Assembly (NCBI GenBank): GCA_041743485.1
Contig: JBGTMR010000165.1
Coordinates: 1 to 15,318 of the forward strand
DNA length: 15,318 nucleotides
Direction of reading: 5' to 3'
DNA from: JANDLT01 sp041743485
Lineage (GTDB): Bacteria; Acidobacteriota; Blastocatellia; Pyrinomonadales; Pyrinomonadaceae
Part shown: piece after piece, positions 1 through 6,116 of the stretch
How positions within the stretch are numbered: the stretch's first letter is position 1
How the letters are laid out: each line of letters begins with the position of its first letter
The notes under the pieces: model-generated
The model's database searches: none
What the model saw: only the letters and a program-made list of their open reading frames with translations
Told to the model about the DNA's origin: nothing
Translations under genes and position numbers: made by a program

Positions 1-170
1 TTCATATAAACAAGGACGGGTGACGATGAATGTTAAGCGCGCGTCAACCGCAGTTGACCGTAAAGCGGTGGATGCGCGATGCTTGGCGTCCTTGAGTTTA
101 ATTCAACCGCACAACTTTGTTTCATCATCAAGAAACACTCATTTGAATAAGCGAGGCAGGACGAAAATCA

Positions 171-1379
171 ATGGCAACACCAACATCACAATTACACGAT
201 ACCGCCGCACACCCCGCCGCCCTAACCGTTCTCAACGAGGACGAACAAATGTTTCGCCAGTCAGTCCGCGAATTCGCGGAAGGCGAAATTCGCCCGCGCG
301 TCGAAGCGATGGAAGAAAGCGCGAAACTCGACGCCGGTTTATTGAAACAATGTTTTGAACTCGGCTTAATGGGAATCGAAACGCCGGAAGAATACGGCGG
401 GGCGGGCGGCACGTTCTTTCAGGCGATTCTCGCGGTCGAAGAAGTCTCGCGTGTTGATGCGAGCGTCGGCGTCTGCGTTGACGTACAGAACACTCTCGTC
501 GGCAACGCCTTTCTTCGTTACGGCACGGAAGAACAGAAAAAGAAGTACGCGCCGCAGTTGGCGACCGACAAAATCGGTGCGTACTGCTTGAGCGAAGCAT
601 CGTCGGGCAGCGACGCTTTCGCGCTTCAAACCAAAGCCGTTGACAAAGGCGACCACTATCTTTTGAACGGTCAGAAACTCTGGATTACAAACGGCAACGA
701 AGCCGAAATCTTTATCGTCTTCGCCAACGCCAACCCCGAACAGGGTTACAAAGGCATCACCGCCTTTATCGTCGAAAAATCTTTCGACGGCATCACCATC
801 GGTAAGAAAGAAAACAAACTCGGCATCCGCGCTTCGTCCACCACCGAAGTTATCTTTGAAGATTGCATCGTCCCGAAAGAGAATCTTTTGGGCGAACTCG
901 GCAAAGGCTACAAAGTCTCGATTGAAACCCTCAACGAAGGGCGCATCGGCATCGGAGCGCAGATGGTCGGCATCGCGCGTGCGGCGTTCGATGCTGCCGT
1001 CGCTTATTCCGGCGAGCGCGTGCAGTTCGGCAAATCCATCAACACCTATCAGGGCGTGCAGTTCCAACTCGCGGAAATGGCGGTCGAACTCGAAGCCGCG
1101 CGCCTGCTTGTCTATAACGCCGCGCGCCTGAAAGATGCCGGTCTGCCGTTCGTCAAAGAAGCCGCGATTGCGAAACTTTATTCATCGCGCGCCGCCGAAC
1201 ACATCGCCTCGAAAGCCATCGAAATCTTTGGCGGCTACGGTTATGTCAAAGATTATCCGGTCGAAAAATACTGGCGCGATTCCAAAATCGGCGCGATTTA
1301 CGAAGGCACATCGAACATGCAGTTGATGACGATTGCGAAACTCATCACGCAAGGCAAACAACCGTTGACTAACGGCTGA
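171..1379 (+). CDS. Acyl-CoA dehydrogenase, short/medium-chain type
   Basis: This is a complete 402-residue FAD-dependent acyl-CoA dehydrogenase, the usual length for the family. It would oxidise an acyl-CoA to the trans-2-enoyl-CoA and pass electrons to electron-transfer flavoprotein in the cytoplasm. Visible motifs are the flavin/substrate signature CLSEASSGSDA at residues 139-149, the second signature FGGYGYVKDYPVEKYWRD at about 353-370, and IYEGTSNMQ at 376-384. Glu378 sits where short- and medium-chain enzymes keep the catalytic base; isovaleryl and long-chain enzymes place it elsewhere. The ATG follows a GGCAGGA-like ribosome site about 8 bases upstream. Nothing recognisable as a gene is seen in bases 1-170. 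The chain length of the substrate cannot be told from sequence alone. The family call is very secure; butyryl-CoA-like specificity is inference. Confidence 0.96.
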   Translation: MATPTSQLHDTAAHPAALTVLNEDEQMFRQSVREFAEGEIRPRVEAMEESAKLDAGLLKQCFELGLMGIETPEEYGGAGGTFFQAILAVEEVSRVDASVGVCVDVQNTLVGNAFLRYGTEEQKKKYAPQLATDKIGAYCLSEASSGSDAFALQTKAVDKGDHYLLNGQKLWITNGNEAEIFIVFANANPEQGYKGITAFIVEKSFDGITIGKKENKLGIRASSTTEVIFEDCIVPKENLLGELGKGYKVSIETLNEGRIGIGAQMVGIARAAFDAAVAYSGERVQFGKSINTYQGVQFQLAEMAVELEAARLLVYNAARLKDAGLPFVKEAAIAKLYSSRAAEHIASKAIEIFGGYGYVKDYPVEKYWRDSKIGAIYEGTSNMQLMTIAKLITQGKQPLTNG

Positions 1380-1385
1380 AACAGT

Positions 1386-1472
1386 AGTCAGTGGTCAGTG
1401 GTCAGTAAAACAAAGAACATACTTTGTCTTTACTGTTTTCTGCTGACCACCGACCACTGACCACCGACCACT
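1386..1472. repeat. Palindromic repeat built of GTCAGTG-type heptamers
   Basis: The left arm (1386-1415) is a run of AGTCAGTGGTCAGTGGTCAG followed by TAAAACAAAG. The right arm (1422-1472) is its imperfect reverse complement, CTTTGTCTTTACTG at 1422-1435 and then TGACCACCGACCACTGACCA-type heptamers. The inner stem CAGTAAAACAAAG/CTTTGTCTTTACTG pairs with one bulged base around a 6-base loop. The element fills the whole gap between the acyl-CoA dehydrogenase stop and the next ATG, so it could end the upstream transcript. Heptamer repeats of this wording occur in many bacterial genomes; mobility is not shown here. Confidence 0.85.
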
Positions 1473-1478
1473 ATCTTT

Positions 1479-1802
1479 ATGACTTCACGAATTGAAATCT
1501 TCAAACAGATGCTTGCGAACGAACCGGACAACGCGCCGGTTCGCTATGGACTCGCCAACGAATTGATGAAAGCCGAACGCTTTGCGGAAGCTGCCGCCGA
1601 GTTTGAAGCGTATCTCAAACAAGCCGACGACGAAGGCGCGGGTTACGGGATGCTGGCGCGGGCTTACGAGATGACGGGCGCGCGGGACAAAGCGCGGGCG
1701 GCTTTAGAGCAAGGCATCACGGCGGCGGAAACTCACGGACACGCCCACACGATGGCGCAGGATTACCGCATGGCTTTAGAAACCGAGTACGCGGACGAGT
1801 AA
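1479..1802 (+). CDS. Small tetratricopeptide-repeat protein
   Basis: A 107-residue helical protein with two TPR-like helix pairs, at about residues 20-51 (APVRYGLANELMKAERFAEA) and 54-87 (AGYGMLARAYEMTGARDKAR). TPR units form protein-binding scaffolds, and no catalytic motif is visible. There is no signal peptide, so it should be cytoplasmic. The ATG directly follows the palindromic repeat and no Shine-Dalgarno sequence is visible; the start is kept because the family-like FKQMLANEPDN opening lies just after it. The gene is followed after 26 bases by the first Uma2-type gene and may lead that operon. The partner is unknown. Confidence 0.85.
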   Translation: MTSRIEIFKQMLANEPDNAPVRYGLANELMKAERFAEAAAEFEAYLKQADDEGAGYGMLARAYEMTGARDKARAALEQGITAAETHGHAHTMAQDYRMALETEYADE

Positions 1803-1828
1803 GATTTAAGCGCGAAAGGTCGAGATTT

Positions 1829-2386
1829 ATGAGTACGCAAATCGAAAGGACAACCGAAGACTTAATCAACGATTTATACCGTGAAGAAGGCAAAGCCGAA
1901 ATCGTGAACGGGGAGATTGTAAGATTTATGGCGACAGGTTCTGAACCGGGAATCGCGGGCGATGAGATATTTGTCAGTTTGCGCTTGTACGCCCGCGAAA
2001 CCAAACAAGGCATCGCGGTTGGCGACAACAAAGGTTTTCTTTGTGACTTGCCGCACCGTAAATCTTTCAGCCCTGACGCGGCGTACTATGCGGGTCAGCG
2101 CACGGGTATGAAGTTCTATCCCAAAGCTCCTATCTTCGCGGTTGAAGTCCGAAGCGAAGGCGATTACGGCAGACGCGCCGAAGAAGCGATGGCAAGCAGA
2201 CGCGATGATTATTTCGCTGCCGGAACGCTCGTCGTGTGGGATGTTGATTTGATAAGCGACACGCCCGTTAAATCATATCGGGCGTGTGAACCCGACAAGC
2301 CGAAAGTTTTCACGCGCGGCGAGATTGCCGATGCCGAACCCGCCGTGCCGGGATGGACGTTCGCGGTTGATGACTTGTTTGCGTGA
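1829..2386 (+). CDS. Uma2-family PD-(D/E)XK protein, copy A
   Basis: A 185-residue protein of the Uma2 (DUF820) family, a restriction-endonuclease-fold family greatly expanded in cyanobacteria and some soil bacteria, whose members mostly have no known target. The family layout is visible: the early EIVNGEIV strand (24-31), SPDAAYY with Asp83, the FAVEVRSE strand with Glu106, and the YFAAGTLVVWDVD segment (128-140). The family normally has a Lys four residues before the Tyr of that segment; here the aligned residue is Arg124, so nuclease activity is doubtful. An AAAGG ribosome site lies 8 bases before the ATG. The next gene is a paralogue 9 bases downstream with a nearly identical 3' end. Family call strong, function unknown. 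Confidence 0.9.
   Translation: MSTQIERTTEDLINDLYREEGKAEIVNGEIVRFMATGSEPGIAGDEIFVSLRLYARETKQGIAVGDNKGFLCDLPHRKSFSPDAAYYAGQRTGMKFYPKAPIFAVEVRSEGDYGRRAEEAMASRRDDYFAAGTLVVWDVDLISDTPVKSYRACEPDKPKVFTRGEIADAEPAVPGWTFAVDDLFA
2327..2380 (+). repeat. 54-bp direct repeat, unit 1 (3' end of Uma2 copy A)
   Basis: Bases 2327-2380 equal bases 2879-2932 except for one C/T difference (2374 against 2926), a silent third-position change. The block encodes the shared C-terminal ADAEPAVPGWTFAVDDLF. The rest of the two genes is clearly diverged, so recent gene conversion of the 3' end or strong local constraint is implied. Confidence 0.95.
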
Positions 2387-2395
2387 GGTGCGATG

Positions 2396-2938
2396 ATGAG
2401 TACGAAATTTGAAGCGACGATTGAAGATTTATACAAGGTTGACGGTAAAGCGGAAATCATCAACGGAGAAATAGTTTTAATGTCACCTACCGGACATTTG
2501 CCGAATCGCGCGGCGGGCAACGTGTACATCAGTTTGCGCGGACACGAAAAGTTTGTGACGGGCGGTTACGCAGTTGCTGATAACATGGCTTTCGTCGTCA
2601 ACCTGCCGCACCGCGAATCATTCAGTCCCGATGCGGCTTTCTTTTATGGTGAACTGAACATGAAGTTTGCGGATGGTGCGCCCGCCTTCGCCGTCGAAGT
2701 CCGAAGTGAACATGATTACGGCGCATCGGCAGAACGCAAAATCAAGCAAAAGAAAGAAGATTATTTCGCGTGCGGGACGCAAGTTTTTTGGGACGTTGAT
2801 TTGTTGAGCGACACGCCCGTTAAATCCTTCAACGCCGACGACCCCGACACGCCGCGCATCTTCCGGCGTGGTGAACGAGCCGATGCCGAACCCGCCGTGC
2901 CGGGATGGACGTTCGCGGTTGATGATTTGTTTAGGTAA
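2396..2938 (+). CDS. Uma2-family PD-(D/E)XK protein, copy B
   Basis: A 180-residue paralogue of the preceding gene. Counting from the second ATG, Asp79 (SPDAAFF), Glu101 (FAVEVRSE) and Lys119 in the KQKKEDYFACG segment make a full PD-(D/E)XK set, unlike copy A, which has Arg at the Lys position. Two ATG codons stand in tandem at 2393 and 2396. The second is preferred because the GAGG at 2385-2388 then lies 7 bases away; that ribosome site overlaps the stop of copy A, suggesting coupled translation. The last 54 bases before the stop region match copy A with one difference, although the N-terminal halves differ much more. A DNA-cleaving or DNA-binding role is inferred from the fold only. Confidence 0.9.
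   Translation: MSTKFEATIEDLYKVDGKAEIINGEIVLMSPTGHLPNRAAGNVYISLRGHEKFVTGGYAVADNMAFVVNLPHRESFSPDAAFFYGELNMKFADGAPAFAVEVRSEHDYGASAERKIKQKKEDYFACGTQVFWDVDLLSDTPVKSFNADDPDTPRIFRRGERADAEPAVPGWTFAVDDLFR
2879..2932 (+). repeat. 54-bp direct repeat, unit 2 (3' end of Uma2 copy B)
   Basis: Second unit of the near-identical block, offset by 552 bases (184 codons) and in the same reading frame. Just upstream, a shorter shared stretch, AGCGACACGCCCGTTAAATC, also occurs in both genes. Confidence 0.95.
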
Positions 2939-2957
2939 TGTGAAAGCGTAAAAGTCA

Positions 2958-3167
2958 ATGAGCAACGAACTGATTTTCACGGTTAAAGACGCGCCGGAAG
3001 GCGGATTCACGGCGCGTGCGCTTGGGTCTTCAATTTTCACTGAAGCAGACGACGTGGAAAGTTTGCGCGAGATGGTGCGTGATGCGGTGCGGTGTCATTT
3101 CGAGGAAGATGCGCGCCCGCGTGTGATTCGCCTTCGTTTTGTGCGTCAAGAAGTCATCGCCGCATGA
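2958..3167 (+). CDS. HicB-like antitoxin, short form
   Basis: A 69-residue protein with the HicB N-terminal type strand-turn-strand-helix layout: IFTVKDAPEGGFTARALG (6-23), SIFTEADDVESLREMVRDAV as the helix, and the ending RVIRLRFVRQEVIAA. HicB proteins neutralise the RNA-cleaving toxin HicA by covering its active site. This one lacks the extra C-terminal DNA-binding domain of longer HicBs, so self-repression by direct operator binding is less likely. Its stop overlaps the ATG of the hicA remnant by 4 bases (ATGA), the usual coupling in hicBA pairs. From memory, relatives are often labelled 2-oxoisovalerate dehydrogenase in databases; nothing in this sequence supports an enzyme. The real E1 gene lies about 380 bases downstream. 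Confidence 0.8.
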   Translation: MSNELIFTVKDAPEGGFTARALGSSIFTEADDVESLREMVRDAVRCHFEEDARPRVIRLRFVRQEVIAA

Positions 3168-3301
3168 AATTGCCGCGTGGTGTTTCGGGCGGGCAACTCA
3201 CTAAAGCGTTAAAGGCGTGCGGCTACGAAGTCACGCGGCAAGTTACCGAGCCGTCTTCAGACGGCTTTCCACGCGAAGCGGCAAATAGACCAGCCGTTTG
3301 A
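3164..3301 (+). pseudogene. hicA-like toxin gene, truncated by a repeat element
   Basis: The reading frame begins MKLPRGVSGGQLTKALKACG and continues YEVTRQ, the standard opening of a HicA mRNA interferase (double-stranded-RNA-binding-like fold). HicA then normally continues with a Gly-Ser-His segment holding the catalytic histidine and a further 30-40 residues. Here the frame runs into the inverted-repeat element starting at 3249 and ends after 45 codons with a foreign tail (VTEPSSDGFPREAANRPAV). No HicA C-terminal sequence is visible after the element ends at 3501, so the 3' half seems deleted, not merely separated. The product would lack the catalytic histidine and should be inactive. The antitoxin gene in front remains intact. 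Confidence 0.8.
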
Positions 3302-3501
3302 CAGCTGGGTTATGATTGCTAACCAATGTTAGTAGCCCGTTTTTAACGGGCTTTCGTATGAGGCTTGAGCCGTTCGTATGATTGTGGCTAAAGCCGGAAG
3401 CGAGAAGGGCGTTAAAACGCCCTCCTTAATTCTTTGCCTTTTCATCCAGCCGTCAAACGGCTGGTCTATGCGCCCTGCGGGGAAGCCGTCTGAAGACGGC
3501 T
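3249..3501. repeat. Inverted-repeat element A (MITE-like), inside hicA
   Basis: The left end (3249-3308) and the reverse complement of the right end (3446-3501) share AGCCGTCTTCAGACGGCT, a degenerate spacer, ATAGACCAGCCGTTTGAC and then RGCTGG, giving terminal inverted repeats of about 55-60 bases. Inside are further palindromes, AGCCCGTTTTTAACGGGCT (3334-3352) and AGGGCGTTAAAACGCCCT (3406-3423). No transposase is encoded. AGTTAC stands at 3241-3246 and again at 3506-3511, a possible 6-base target duplication that could also be chance. A relative lies at 10836-11122. Confidence 0.85.
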
Positions 3502-3545
3502 GAATAGTTACTTTGCGAAAATTGTAATTCAGGAGAAAATAAAAC

Positions 3546-5663
3546 GTGGTTGCACAACTTGAAACGAAACAGTATCGCGGTGTCGCGCGCGAGGTGATGA
3601 TTGATATTTACCGGACGATGTACACATCGCGGCGCGTGGATGACAAAGAGATTCAGTTGAAGGGGCAGAACAAAATCTTTTTTCAAATATCGGGGGCGGG
3701 ACATGAAGCCGTGTTGACCGCCGCCGGAATGATTTTGCGCTCCGGTTACGATTGGTTTTATCCGTACTATCGTGACCGCGCTTTGTGTTTGCAGCTTGGT
3801 ATGACGCCGCTCGAACAACTGCTTTCGGCGGTCGGGGCGGCGGATGATCCGAACTCGCACGGGCGGCAGATGCCTTCGCACTGGGGACATAAAAAACTAA
3901 ATATCGTGTCGCAGTCTTCGCCGACAGGAACGCAGTTTCTGCAGGCTGTCGGATGCGCGGAAGCGTGGTATCGCGGGCGTTTGGTGGAAGCGATGCGCGA
4001 ACATATTACCGGCTTCAAGGATGATGAAATCGTGTACGTTTCGACGGGCGACGGGACGACGAGTGAGGGCGAATTTTGGGAAGCTTTGAACACGGCTTCA
4101 AACTTAAAACTGCCCGTGCTGTTTCTTGTCGAAGATAACGGGTATGCGATTTCAGTTCCGGTTGAAGTGCAGACGGCGGGCGGCGATGTCTCGAAATTAG
4201 TCGCGGGTTTCCCGAATTTATACATTCAAAAGTGCGACGGCACGGATGTCATCGAATGCCTCGAAGTCATGGAACGCGCCGCGAATCATTGCCGCGCGCG
4301 AACAGGTCCGGCACTCGTTCACGCCCAAGTCATACGCCCTTATTCGCACTCGCTTTCCGATGATGAAAAGCTGTATCGCCCCGACGAAGAACGGACGAGC
4401 GATGCCGAGCGCGACCCGATAAAGAAGTTCGGCGCGCTTCTCGTGCAGGAAGAAATCATCTCGCAGGAAGATTTGCAAAAAATCAAAGACGGGATTGATA
4501 AGGAAGTAAATGAAGCCGCCGACATCGCTTTAGCTTCGCCGCAACCCGCCCCGGAGAGTGCGACGGATTTTGTTTTCTCGCCGGATGTGAACCCGTGCGG
4601 CAAAGAGTTTGACACGGAAGAAGGCGCGGAATTGTCCGGCAATCAAGGCACGATGGTTGACCTTATCAATCGTTGTCTTCACACGGAGATGGCGAGAGAC
4701 ACGCGCATCGTCGTGTTCGGTCAGGACGTGGCGGACGTGTCGCGTGAAGAACATTTAGAGAAAGTCAAAGGCAAGGGCGGCGTCTTCAAAGTCACGGCGA
4801 ATTTGCAAAGAAAGTTCGGCTCGGCGCGTGTCTTCAATTCGCCGCTCGCGGAAGCCAACATCGTCGGGCGCGCAATCGGCATGGCGACGCGCGGACTCAA
4901 ACCCGTCATCGAAATTCAATTCTTCGATTACATCTTCCCGGCGATGCACCAGATTCGCAACGAACTCGCGCTAATGCGTTGGCGTTCCGGCAACGACTTC
5001 AAAGCCCCCGTCGTGATGCGCGTTCCCGTCGGCGGCTACCTTAAAGGCGGCGGCGTGTATCACTCGCAATCCGGCACAACCCTGTTCGCGCACACGCCCG
5101 GACTTCGCATCGTTTATCCGTCGAACGCTCTCGACGCAAACGGATTGCTTCGCACCGCGATACGCAGCGACGACCCCGTGTTGTTCCTCGAACACAAACA
5201 TCTTTACCGTCAGGCTTACAACAAATCGCAGTATCCGCCCGACGATTTTATGATTCCGTTCGGCAAAGCGAAGACGGTTCGCAAAGGCACGGACTTGACC
5301 ATTATCACCTACGGCGCGCTCGTCCAACGCTCGCTCGTCGCCGCGAAGAAGGCGGAAGAACAAGGCATCAACGCCGAAGTAATAGATTTGCGAACCCTCG
5401 TGCCTTACGATTTTGAAGCGATTGCCGAGAGCGTCAAACGGACGAACAAAGTCATCGTCGCGCACGAAGATTCTTTGTCGTTCGGCTACGGCGCGGAAAT
5501 CGCGGCGCGTATCGCGGACGAACTTTTTGAATTTTTGGATGCGCCCGTCCGTCGCGTCGGCGCGCTCGACACGTTCGTCGCGTATGCCCCGCAAGTCGAA
5601 GATTATATTTTGCCGCAAGCCGATGATGTGCTAAAGAGCATCACCGGGTTGTACAGCTATTAA
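3546..5663 (+). CDS. Dehydrogenase E1 component, fused alpha and beta subunits
   Basis: A 705-residue thiamine-diphosphate enzyme in which the alpha and beta subunits of a 2-oxo acid dehydrogenase E1 are one chain, most like branched-chain (2-oxoisovalerate) or acetoin/pyruvate-type E1. It would decarboxylate a 2-oxo acid and pass the acyl group to the lipoyl group of an E2 that is not in this window. The alpha half (about 1-330) has the ThDP/metal motif starting GDGTTSEGEFWEAL at 168 and ending at EDNGYAIS (196-203). A linker (about 330-365) leads to the beta half, with GQDVAD (392-397), NSPLAEANIVG (431-441) and YHSQS (505-509). GTG at 3546 is the start, with AGGAG at 3531-3535. Transcription probably begins in or after repeat element A. 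Class very secure; exact substrate is inference. Confidence 0.95.
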   Translation: MVAQLETKQYRGVAREVMIDIYRTMYTSRRVDDKEIQLKGQNKIFFQISGAGHEAVLTAAGMILRSGYDWFYPYYRDRALCLQLGMTPLEQLLSAVGAADDPNSHGRQMPSHWGHKKLNIVSQSSPTGTQFLQAVGCAEAWYRGRLVEAMREHITGFKDDEIVYVSTGDGTTSEGEFWEALNTASNLKLPVLFLVEDNGYAISVPVEVQTAGGDVSKLVAGFPNLYIQKCDGTDVIECLEVMERAANHCRARTGPALVHAQVIRPYSHSLSDDEKLYRPDEERTSDAERDPIKKFGALLVQEEIISQEDLQKIKDGIDKEVNEAADIALASPQPAPESATDFVFSPDVNPCGKEFDTEEGAELSGNQGTMVDLINRCLHTEMARDTRIVVFGQDVADVSREEHLEKVKGKGGVFKVTANLQRKFGSARVFNSPLAEANIVGRAIGMATRGLKPVIEIQFFDYIFPAMHQIRNELALMRWRSGNDFKAPVVMRVPVGGYLKGGGVYHSQSGTTLFAHTPGLRIVYPSNALDANGLLRTAIRSDDPVLFLEHKHLYRQAYNKSQYPPDDFMIPFGKAKTVRKGTDLTIITYGALVQRSLVAAKKAEEQGINAEVIDLRTLVPYDFEAIAESVKRTNKVIVAHEDSLSFGYGAEIAARIADELFEFLDAPVRRVGALDTFVAYAPQVEDYILPQADDVLKSITGLYSY

Positions 5664-5688
5664 CCCTTCTCGCCGCATCAGAGAACGA

Positions 5689-5729
5689 AGCAGACTCCGC
5701 AACGGTCAATCGTCGCGGAGTCTGCTTTT
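5689..5729 (+). terminator. Rho-independent terminator of the E1 gene
   Basis: A perfect 12-bp stem, AGCAGACTCCGC (5689-5700) with GCGGAGTCTGCT (5715-5726), encloses a 14-base loop and is followed by a short T run. It begins 26 bases after the stop codon. Confidence 0.9.
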
Positions 5730-5789
5730 GTTATACGCAAAGAGTTTTGTTGAACCGTGTATGCGATTCAAGAGGCAATTAAGCACAGG

Positions 5790-6038
5790 TTAGCTACGGA
5801 GTAGCGATAAGTTGGTAGCCCACAGTGAAGGCGAAATGAAATGTAGCCGTAACTGTGGGTAAAGGTTAGCGAGTGATTTTCGAGCTACGGAGTAGCGTAA
5901 GAAGATGTAGGACATGACAAATATTTCTGCCGCTACTCCGTAGCTTGGAATCTTCCTTCTGTTGATTTAACCCACAGCTACACTGCGCTACGCTTCGTTT
6001 GCTGTGGGCTACCGACTTGCCGCTGTTACCGCAGCTAA
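5790..6038. repeat. Inverted-repeat element C (GCTACGGAGTAGC family)
   Basis: This element fills most of the 453-base space between the E1 and tldD-like genes; no gene is seen there. The left end (TTAGCTACGGAGTAGCG, then GTTGGTAGCCCACAG to 5825) and the reverse complement of the right end (TTAGCTGCGGTAACAGCGG, then GTCGGTAGCCCACAG) form imperfect terminal inverted repeats of about 37 bases. GCTAC-GGA-GTAGC, itself a hairpin, occurs at 5793-5805, 5884-5896 and, inverted, at 5932-5944. CCCACAG/CTGTGGG pairs occur at 5819-5825 with 5853-5859 and at 5971-5977 with 6002-6008. It encodes no protein. Confidence 0.82.
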
Positions 6039-6116
6039 GAGTGATTGACTGAATCTCATGCGTGATTGTCTCTTGATTCGCATTGTTTAATTTTCCTTCT
6101 GTTTGCTTGAACTCGA

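Noticed and set aside
1..170. Possible end of an upstream gene or a promoter
   Set aside because: No frame shows family-like sequence, and TTGACC near 55 has no matching -10 box at proper spacing; I see nothing I can support.
366..1067. 233-codon open frame on the minus strand
   Set aside because: It lies wholly antisense to the acyl-CoA dehydrogenase, its translation has no recognisable motif, and it is explained by GC-rich codon bias opposite a real gene.
3249..3501. CRISPR-like or tandem array
   Set aside because: The repeated words are inverted and unevenly spaced with no uniform spacers, and no cas genes are in the window.
4971..5618. 215-codon open frame on the minus strand
   Set aside because: Antisense to the beta half of the E1 fusion, rich in Arg, Phe and Asp as expected for a shadow frame.
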